Below are positions 6,322 to 11,292 of a stretch of 11,292 nucleotides of DNA, in pieces (positions within the stretch are counted from its first letter, which is position 1; each line of letters starts with the position of its first letter). This DNA is from SIG636 sp045535465 (GTDB taxonomy: Bacteria > Bacillota > Clostridia > Oscillospirales > CAG-382): contig JAZSLS010000127.1 in the NCBI GenBank assembly GCA_045535465.1, positions 1 through 11,292 of the forward strand, in the 5' to 3' direction. The notes beneath the pieces were generated by a model, which saw only the letters and a list, made by a program, of their open reading frames with translations, was not told the DNA's origin and searched no databases. Made by a program: the position numbers and the translations under genes.

Positions 6322-6493
6322 ATATACAGAATATGACCATACGTCCGCAATCCGACGAAAACAGGCTTCCTTACGGCACACCAAAGATACCGCTTAATGC
6401 TGCTTGGTTCCCCACCTGACATACTTCACGGCTTTTGATTGCGTAAGACCCATTAACGCGAACCGTCGGATGGTATGGCCATATTCTGTATAT
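6322..6493 (-). ncRNA. ffs: Signal recognition particle RNA (4.5S/scRNA type)
   Basis: This is the RNA core of the signal recognition particle, which binds Ffh and targets nascent membrane and secreted proteins. On the minus strand the highly conserved S-domain hairpin is plain: GTCAGGTGG, a GGAA tetraloop, then CCAAGCAGCATTAAG, with the flanking GGTGTGCCG of clostridial SRP RNAs. The 5' and 3' ends pair: a 14-bp helix (6322-6335 with 6480-6493), then CCATAC/GTATGG and ATCCGACG/CGTCGGAT. At about 170 nt it is longer than the E. coli 4.5S RNA but much shorter than the Bacillus scRNA of about 270 nt, and I see no Alu-domain loops at its 5' end. Placement before dnaX is the Firmicute order. The exact ends are uncertain by a few bases. 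The absence of a terminator before dnaX suggests a shared transcript that is then processed. Confidence 0.92.
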
Positions 6494-6504
6494 CTGCAAG
6501 GGGT

Positions 6505-6533
6505 ATTATAACAGATTGTTTTCACAATTTCAA
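6505..6533 (-). promoter_or_regulatory. Sigma-A promoter for the SRP RNA (and probably dnaX-ybaB-recR)
   Basis: On the minus strand TTGAAA (6528-6533), 17 bases and TATAAT (6505-6510) form a near-consensus vegetative promoter. A start near 6498 agrees with the 5' end of the SRP RNA terminal helix at 6493. No second promoter is obvious between the RNA and dnaX. Confidence 0.85.
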
Positions 6534-6558
6534 TAGTGTTTTTAAAAAATATTTTTGG

Positions 6559-6587
6559 TTGACAAATGATACGGTCTAGTTTATAAT
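6559..6587 (+). promoter_or_regulatory. Consensus sigma-A promoter for the DUF4234 gene-mnmA-hprK-glk-lon operon
   Basis: TTGACA at 6559-6564, a 17-nt spacer and TATAAT at 6582-6587 match the housekeeping consensus perfectly. Transcription would start near 6594 and leave a leader of about 40 nt. It stands back to back with the SRP RNA promoter. The stretch between the dnaX start and the next gene (6297-6633) holds only the SRP RNA and these two promoters. Confidence 0.9.
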
Positions 6588-6633
6588 TATGATGTTATAT
6601 TATTTATAATTTTAAACTGAAAGGGTGGTTATT

Positions 6634-7734
6634 TTGGCTAAAACCGGCAAGAAAGGTATAAAAAAAGCAAAATCAAGCGATACTCTTCCTATTTTTAAGA
6701 AAAATGTCGCTGTTTGTATAATATTTAGCATTGTAACCTTTGGTATATATCTGGTTTATTGGCAGTACAAATTGGTGAAAAACACCAGAGCTTTGCGTGG
6801 TGATAATAAAAGTTCAACGGCGGAATTTTTGCTATTTGCTTATGTTCCTTTTTACCACTACTATTGGTTTTTTACAAGAGGCGTTGCCGTTAAGAACAGC
6901 CTTAAGGCATTAAACTATCCAGTTTGCGGTGACGGATGGCTTTATTTGTTACTCGATATATGCAGGCTTGGCATAGTTTCTATAGCAATTATGCAAAACG
7001 ATTTTAATAATATGCCTGTTGATAAAATGCCGGTTTCCGATAATGTTATCGGCTTCATCCCCTCTTCTTCCGTAGACAAGTTGTTCTTTTCCCCTGTTAA
7101 AGAGGAGGAGTGGCTTAATTCAATGGCTGCTTGCGGTTATGTTCTTGTAAAACGTAAGTTTAGCGGTTACATTTTTGCTGTTGATGGATATGCAAATCAA
7201 TTTTATTACTCTGTTTGTTCCTTGGCTGCTCCGGCAGAGTCAGAAGCTTCACAGGCTATAATAAAAAAACGTGTGGCAATGGGAAGTGACCTCATATACA
7301 CATATGGCAACAAAGCATATTTTAGGACACCTGTTGTGATGACCGGCGTTTGTGCAGGAATTACACACGATAGCGTTTCTAAGCTTCGTCATCTTAGAGG
7401 ATTACTTGCGTTTAACGCTTCACTTATGTTTTTCTGGCTTGGACTTTTATGTTACAATTTAATATATTGGGTGCGGTTTGATTCGGCAGGTGTTACCGTT
7501 ACCGAAAAGACCGGTCTTTTGTGGAAGTTTACGATTGATATGTCAGCTATATTCGGTGATTATCCCACTACTCCTTACATTTCTCTGTTTTTGGTTCTTA
7601 CTGTGTTGTTTATTCCTTTTACCGTGTATTTTCTTGATCAGTATCTCTACGCACGTCGTTTGGTTAAATTCGGAAATAGGGAACAGATGGTAAACGCAAG
7701 CCCTTCAAATATTCGTATTAAGGGCAAAAAATAA
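6634..7734 (+). CDS. Membrane protein with DUF4234-like and DUF2812-like regions, function unknown
   Basis: I cannot assign a function. The 366-residue product has a lysine-rich N-terminus, then a segment resembling DUF4234: a membrane helix at about 24-43 ending in TFGIYLVYWQYKLVKNTRAL, and further helices at about 63-82 and 100-120. Residues 150-235 resemble DUF2812, with FFSPVKEEEWLNSMAACGYVLVKR followed by a strand-rich GYIFAVDGYANQFYYSV segment. Two more helices lie at about 256-279 and 315-334. The domain calls rest on remembered family patterns. I prefer the TTG start at 6634 because AAGGGTGG lies about five bases upstream; a GTG at 6625 is in frame but would overlap that site. It leads the operon from the promoter at 6559, with mnmA 10 nt downstream. 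DUF2812 is often encoded with PadR regulators, but none is visible here. Confidence 0.8.
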   Translation: MAKTGKKGIKKAKSSDTLPIFKKNVAVCIIFSIVTFGIYLVYWQYKLVKNTRALRGDNKSSTAEFLLFAYVPFYHYYWFFTRGVAVKNSLKALNYPVCGDGWLYLLLDICRLGIVSIAIMQNDFNNMPVDKMPVSDNVIGFIPSSSVDKLFFSPVKEEEWLNSMAACGYVLVKRKFSGYIFAVDGYANQFYYSVCSLAAPAESEASQAIIKKRVAMGSDLIYTYGNKAYFRTPVVMTGVCAGITHDSVSKLRHLRGLLAFNASLMFFWLGLLCYNLIYWVRFDSAGVTVTEKTGLLWKFTIDMSAIFGDYPTTPYISLFLVLTVLFIPFTVYFLDQYLYARRLVKFGNREQMVNASPSNIRIKGKK

Positions 7735-7744
7735 GGGATTTAAT

Positions 7745-8773
7745 ATGTCAAAAAAAGTTGTTCTCGGTCTTTCCGGCGGGATGGACAGCGCTTACGTTGC
7801 CATAAAACTTTTGGAGGATGGCTATGACGTAAGGGCGGTAAATGTTCTTATGTGTGATAGCTGTGATTGCTCAAAGCAATCTGCTGTTCTTGCTTCTCAT
7901 TTAGGAATAAAATTTGATGTTGTTGACGCAAGGACGGATTTTGATAAATTGGTTATTAAGCCTTTTGTAAGCGCTTATGTAAGCGGTGTTACGCCAAACC
8001 CTTGCGTTCTTTGCAATCCTCTCATAAAATTTGGAAAGCTGTTTGAATGTATGGAAAAGTTTGGTGCGGATTACGTCGCTACCGGTCATTATGCTGTTCC
8101 TGTTAATTTAGGTAATAGGTGGAGTTTTGCACCTGCAATTGACGCAACAAAGGATCAAGGATATTTTTTATATGGTCTTCCTCAATGGATGTTGCCTCGC
8201 CTCGTTCTTCCGCTGGGGAATGTACTTAAAAGTAATATTAGAGAATATTTCACCAGCAAGGACGTTGGAATTTGTCCACCCAAGACAGAAAGCACGGATA
8301 TATGCTTTGTTTCGGGAAAGAGCTATATTGATATTATTTCAGAACATACTTCTGTTCCCCAAGCGGGTAAATTTATTGATGTAGACGGAAACGTTTTAGG
8401 CGAGCATAAAGGTGTTCATTGCTATACGGTTGGACAACGCAAAGGGCTTGGAATAGCCTTGGGTAAGCCTGCCTTTGTTTCCTCTATAAACGCAGAGGAT
8501 AACACGGTTACGCTTTCTGTTGATACTCCTTTAATAAAAGGATTTAAAGTGCAAAAAATTAATTTTATGGCTGTGCCGCACGTTGAAATCGGAGAACGCT
8601 ATTTTGTCCGCGTGCGATACAGAGCAAAGCCCGTAGAGTGTTACATTGAAAATGTTTCAAATAATGTTGTAGACGTGGATTTTGCTGTTGAAAATCCGCC
8701 GGTTGCACCGGGACAGTCTGCGGTTTTTTACGATGATAATGGTGTTATTTCTTTCGGCGGAATTATTGTTTGA
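7745..8773 (+). CDS. mnmA: tRNA-specific 2-thiouridylase MnmA
   Basis: MnmA puts sulfur on the wobble uridine U34 of Lys, Glu and Gln tRNAs, using ATP and sulfur relayed from a cysteine desulfurase. The 342-residue protein has the PP-loop GLSGGMDS at 8-15, GVTPNPCVLCNPLIKFG at 81-97, ATGHYA at 112-117, DQGYFLYGL at 137-145, the STDICF motif at 183-188, and a C-terminal barrel ending in APGQSAVFYDD-x-GVISFGGIIV. Cys90 and Cys187 match the catalytic pair (E. coli Cys102 and Cys199). Cys87 stands where E. coli has Asp. The loop after the PP-loop strand is shorter than usual and cysteine-rich (CDSCDC, 37-42), which accounts for the somewhat short length. AAGGGA about six bases upstream supports the start. 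The gene lies between the unknown membrane protein and hprK in one operon. Confidence 0.95.
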   Translation: MSKKVVLGLSGGMDSAYVAIKLLEDGYDVRAVNVLMCDSCDCSKQSAVLASHLGIKFDVVDARTDFDKLVIKPFVSAYVSGVTPNPCVLCNPLIKFGKLFECMEKFGADYVATGHYAVPVNLGNRWSFAPAIDATKDQGYFLYGLPQWMLPRLVLPLGNVLKSNIREYFTSKDVGICPPKTESTDICFVSGKSYIDIISEHTSVPQAGKFIDVDGNVLGEHKGVHCYTVGQRKGLGIALGKPAFVSSINAEDNTVTLSVDTPLIKGFKVQKINFMAVPHVEIGERYFVRVRYRAKPVECYIENVSNNVVDVDFAVENPPVAPGQSAVFYDDNGVISFGGIIV

Positions 8774-8787
8774 TTAAGGAGAGTTTT

Positions 8788-9720
8788 ATGAGCGAGTATA
8801 GTGTAAAGCTTACACAGCTGGTTGATGAGTTTTCTCTTAAAGGTGTTGTTTTACCGGAAAACATCAAGGAAAGAGTTGTTACCCGATCCGACGTAAGTCG
8901 TCCCGGCTTGCCTTTGTGCGGCTACTTTGAATATTTTGAAGGCGGTCGCATACAGATAATGGGACGTATGGAGATAAGCTATCTTGAAAGTTTATCACAC
9001 GATAAACGTATAGAGGCTCTTGAAAGATTTTTGTCACGTAGCGTTGTTTGCGTGGTTGTTACTACCGGCCTTGAAATTTGCGATGAGCTTATAGAGCTTT
9101 GCAAGAAATATGATACTCCCTTGTACACAACTACAAATGATACGTCTAATTTTACTGCGGCGCTTATAGCCTCTCTTAACATACACCTCGCTGAACGTGT
9201 TACGTTGCACGGCGTTCTTGTCGAAGTTTACGGCGAAGGTATTCTTCTTTTGGGAGACAGCGGTATGGGTAAAAGCGAAACGGCTATTGAGCTTGTTAAA
9301 CGAGGTCATCGTCTAATAGCTGACGATTCGGTTGATATAAAGCGTGTTTCTGCAAAAACCTTGGTTGGTTCCGCACCTGAAATAATAAGACATTATGTTG
9401 AAATGCGTGGCATTGGTATCGTTGATATAAGACGTATCTTTGGTATGGGCGCTGTAAAACTTAGTGAAAAAATAGATTTAATTATAAACATTGAGGATTG
9501 GGAAAAGGGGAAGGTTTACGAGAGACTTGGATTGGTGGATACTTATACCGATATTTTAGGCATAAAAATCCCTTCCATCACGGTTCCCGTAACGCCCGGT
9601 CGTAATCTTGCGGTTATTATTGAGATAGCGGCAATGAACCATCGCCAAAAGAAGATGGGGTATAATACGGCTGAAGAATTTAATAAGAAACTTATTTCTA
9701 TGTATGAAAGTGAGAACTGA
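8788..9720 (+). CDS. hprK: HPr kinase/phosphorylase
   Basis: HprK phosphorylates HPr on Ser46 when glycolytic intermediates are high and removes the phosphate when phosphate builds up. In Firmicutes this controls carbon catabolite repression and sugar uptake. At 310 residues it has the usual length. Motifs are His141 in LHGVLVEVYGEG, the Walker A GDSGMGKS at 156-163, the acidic pair Asp179-Asp180 in HRLIADDSV, the family signature EMRGIGIVDIRRIFGMGAV at 205-223, and GRNLAVIIEIAAMNHRQKKMG at 271-291. The ATG at 8788 is preceded by AAGGAG with a 6-nt gap. A TTG at 8770 is in frame but would overlap mnmA. It starts 14 nt after mnmA and is followed by a ROK glucokinase after one base, a pairing that places sugar sensing and sugar phosphorylation in the same transcript. 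Confidence 0.97.
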   Translation: MSEYSVKLTQLVDEFSLKGVVLPENIKERVVTRSDVSRPGLPLCGYFEYFEGGRIQIMGRMEISYLESLSHDKRIEALERFLSRSVVCVVVTTGLEICDELIELCKKYDTPLYTTTNDTSNFTAALIASLNIHLAERVTLHGVLVEVYGEGILLLGDSGMGKSETAIELVKRGHRLIADDSVDIKRVSAKTLVGSAPEIIRHYVEMRGIGIVDIRRIFGMGAVKLSEKIDLIINIEDWEKGKVYERLGLVDTYTDILGIKIPSITVPVTPGRNLAVIIEIAAMNHRQKKMGYNTAEEFNKKLISMYESEN

Positions 9721-9721
9721 T

Positions 9722-10678
9722 ATGTATTCCATTGGTATTGACCTTGGCGGCACAAATATAAAAGGCGGTCTTTGTGATGAGAGCGGCAACATAGTTAAGA
9801 AGCTAAGCGTTCCTACTGACAGAAACGGTACTGCCGACAGAATAGTTGACGATATGGTTGCTCTTTGTCATATGTTGCTTAAGGAAACCGGTGTTTCGAT
9901 GGCCGAGCTTGAATACGTTGGTGTTGCAACTCCGGGGACTGCTGATATTGAAAAGGGCGAAATGGTATATTGCAACAATTTGCCTTTTTTAAATTATCCT
10001 ATTGTTAAAGAATTTAAAAAGCGTTTTGGCGATTGCGAGCTTTACATAGAAAACGATGCAAATGCGGCAGCACTTGGTGAAGCTATGTGCGGTGGTGCAA
10101 AGGGATATCCAAATGTTGTACTTATAACACTTGGTACAGGTGTCGGCAGCGGCATTATAATTGACGGTAAGATTTACTCGGGCTTTAACTATGCAGGTGC
10201 CGAGCTTGGTCATATAGTGATTAATACGGGCGGAAGAGCTTGCACTTGCGGCAGACGCGGTTGCTGGGAAGCTTATTCCTCTGCAACAGCGTTGATACAT
10301 TTTACAAAACTTGCTATGGAGAAGCATAGTGATTCATTGATGTGGGAATACTGCGGTAGCGATATAAATAGGGTTGATGGACAAACAGCTTTTCGTGCAT
10401 CTGATAAAGGCGACAAGTATGCTAAAAACGTTGTTAGAAACTATATCAAACGTCTTTCTTGCGGTATAATAAATATTATTAATATTTTTCAGCCTCAGGT
10501 GCTTTGCATCGGCGGAGGTATATCAAATGAAGGGGATAATTTATTTATTCCTTTAATGAAGGTTGTTGAAAAGGAACAGTATTCAAGGTTTTGTGATAAG
10601 AAAACCGAGATACGTATGGCTAAGCTTGGTAATGACGCAGGCATAATTGGTGCTGCAATGCTTGGTCGCCAAAAGTGA
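9722..10678 (+). CDS. ROK-family glucokinase
   Basis: Probable glucokinase that phosphorylates glucose to glucose 6-phosphate in the cytoplasm. The 318-residue protein is typical of the ROK family. It starts with the phosphate-binding YSIGIDLGGTNIKGG (2-16), has the catalytic region YIENDANAAALGE (108-120, Asp112 as base), LGTGVGSGII (137-146), and the zinc site GAELGHI (159-165, His164) with CTCGRRGCWE (174-183; Cys174, Cys176, Cys181). The adenine-side motif CIGGGISNEGD lies near the end. ROK members also include other sugar kinases, so glucose is the likeliest and not a certain substrate. I chose the ATG at 9722, one base after the hprK stop; an ATG at 9704 would overlap hprK by 17 nt. No strong Shine-Dalgarno is seen, so translation may be coupled to hprK. 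No DNA-binding N-terminus is present, so it is not a ROK repressor. Confidence 0.94.
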   Translation: MYSIGIDLGGTNIKGGLCDESGNIVKKLSVPTDRNGTADRIVDDMVALCHMLLKETGVSMAELEYVGVATPGTADIEKGEMVYCNNLPFLNYPIVKEFKKRFGDCELYIENDANAAALGEAMCGGAKGYPNVVLITLGTGVGSGIIIDGKIYSGFNYAGAELGHIVINTGGRACTCGRRGCWEAYSSATALIHFTKLAMEKHSDSLMWEYCGSDINRVDGQTAFRASDKGDKYAKNVVRNYIKRLSCGIINIINIFQPQVLCIGGGISNEGDNLFIPLMKVVEKEQYSRFCDKKTEIRMAKLGNDAGIIGAAMLGRQK

Positions 10679-10709
10679 AAGGAGAAGCGTTTTTGCGCTT
10701 ACACTAATG
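10679..10709 (+). promoter_or_regulatory. Hairpin-spaced ribosome binding site of lon
   Basis: A strong AAGGAG at 10679-10684 lies 22 bases before the lon ATG (10707), too far for ordinary initiation. The bases between include AAGCGT (10685-10690) and GCGCTT (10695-10700), able to form a 6-bp stem, the last pair a G-U wobble, around a UUUU loop. Folding would leave about 6 bases between the helix foot and the ATG. No in-frame ATG, GTG or TTG lies nearer the AAGGAG. Confidence 0.55.
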
Positions 10710-11292
10710 CAAAATATAGAGTTTTTGGATAAAATGATTTTACCCGCTATTGCTTTAAGAGGCATAGTGGTTTTTCCCGGTGTGGTTACAAGTTTTGAAA
10801 TAGCCAGAAAACAATCAGTCGAAGCCGTGAAGGGCGCTCGCAATAATGACGGTTATATTTTTCTCGCTACGCAAACCGATCCATCCGTTCTTGAACCTAC
10901 AGTTAAGGACATTGAATCTGTGGGTGTGATAGCCAGAATAGTAGAGAGTTTTAAATTATCTAATGGTAATTATCAGGTTGTTGTTGAAGGTGTTAAGAGG
11001 GCGGATTTAATATCTATTGTACCTGATGAAAAATGTCTGATAGCTTCAGTCTATTCTAAAGAATACAAGTTTGATGCCATCGACAATTCAGTAATATACA
11101 CAACTCTTCACGAGTTGTGGTCTGTGCTTAATGAATATCTTAGCTATGCTCCAAACAAGTCTGCTGAAATAATAGAAACGGCTCACTCTATAAACGATAT
11201 TGGTGAGCTGGCAGATTATTTAGCTTCTTCATTTTTAACAAAGGCAGAAGAAAGACAAGCTGTTCTGAATATATACCATCCTCTTGACAGAC
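10707..11292 (+). CDS. lon: ATP-dependent protease Lon, N-terminal part (cut by window end)
   Basis: Lon is a cytoplasmic AAA+ serine protease that degrades misfolded and some regulatory proteins. The visible 195 codons are the N-terminal substrate-binding domain. They begin MQNIEFLDKMILPAIALRGIVVFPGVV, where the LPxxxLRGxVVFPG pattern is diagnostic. Next come IFLATQTDPSVLEPTVKDIESVGVIARI and QVVVEGVKRADL, which match the family's beta-rich domain, and a helical part with LADYLASSFLTKAEERQAVLNI. The ATPase and Ser-Lys protease domains lie outside the window, so intactness cannot be judged. The frame is open to the edge. It starts 28 nt after the glucokinase stop and probably ends or continues the same operon. 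The ribosome binding site is unusually far off and separated by a possible hairpin. Confidence 0.95.
   Translation, partial: MQNIEFLDKMILPAIALRGIVVFPGVVTSFEIARKQSVEAVKGARNNDGYIFLATQTDPSVLEPTVKDIESVGVIARIVESFKLSNGNYQVVVEGVKRADLISIVPDEKCLIASVYSKEYKFDAIDNSVIYTTLHELWSVLNEYLSYAPNKSAEIIETAHSINDIGELADYLASSFLTKAEERQAVLNIYHPLDR

Noticed and set aside
6580..6612. Direct repeat TTTATAATT near 6580 and 6604, perhaps a second -10 or operator
   Set aside because: Short and within very AT-rich DNA; the first copy is already explained as the -10 box.
6297..6633. tRNA, riboswitch or T-box in the dnaX upstream gap
   Set aside because: The structured part is explained fully by the SRP RNA S-domain and its terminal helix; the rest is promoter DNA.
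9704..9721. Upstream ATG for the glucokinase
   Set aside because: It would overlap hprK by 17 nt and adds six residues before the normal family start; the ATG at 9722 gives the typical beginning.
9543..9792. Minus-strand reading frames across the hprK-glucokinase junction
   Set aside because: They oppose two well-supported genes, lack ribosome binding sites and show no recognisable protein; the same holds for the other antisense frames in dnaX, spoVAD and lon.

Overview
The window reads as chromosomal core sequence from an endospore-forming member of the Clostridia (Bacillota). The evidence is a three-gene spoVAC-spoVAD-spoVAE cluster, the HPr kinase typical of low-GC Gram-positives, and the Firmicute gene order SRP RNA - dnaX - ybaB/ebfC - recR. 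The DNA is AT-rich, with Shine-Dalgarno sequences before most genes and near-consensus vegetative promoters. A more exact placement (for example an uncultured gut clostridial lineage) is a guess. No mobile element, CRISPR array, tRNA or phage gene is visible.

Layout. (1) 1-1835, minus strand: an AMP-forming acyl-CoA/acyl-ACP synthetase followed by the first seven codons of a downstream gene, perhaps an acyl carrier protein. They are driven by a perfect TTGACA-17-TATAAT promoter. The synthetase ends in a 25-residue tandem duplication that carries the C-terminal catalytic lysine motif twice. (2) 1938-3738, plus strand: spoVAC, spoVAD and spoVAE, tightly packed, encoding the dipicolinate transport machinery of the spore inner membrane. 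(3) 3746-3784: a 17-bp perfect hairpin that serves as shared terminator between convergent spoVAE and recR. (4) 3786-6493, minus strand: SRP RNA, dnaX, ybaB and recR, a replication/repair/targeting cluster. dnaX carries an in-frame A AAA AAG heptamer, the E. coli dnaX slippery sequence, and a -1 stop seven codons later. (5) 6559-11292, plus strand: an apparent operon from one consensus promoter, holding a DUF4234-DUF2812 membrane protein, mnmA, hprK, a ROK glucokinase and the start of lon. Gaps are 1-28 nt.

How the genes work together. HprK and glucokinase link carbon catabolite control with sugar phosphorylation. MnmA (tRNA U34 thiolation) and Lon (protein quality control) are housekeeping partners in the same transcript. 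DnaX loads the replication clamp, and RecR/YbaB act in recombination repair and nucleoid binding. The SpoVA proteins act only during sporulation and germination. No wholly new system is evident. The points most worth following are the candidate dnaX frameshift site, the duplicated catalytic tail of the synthetase, the hairpin-spaced ribosome binding site of lon, and the short SRP RNA without an evident Alu domain.
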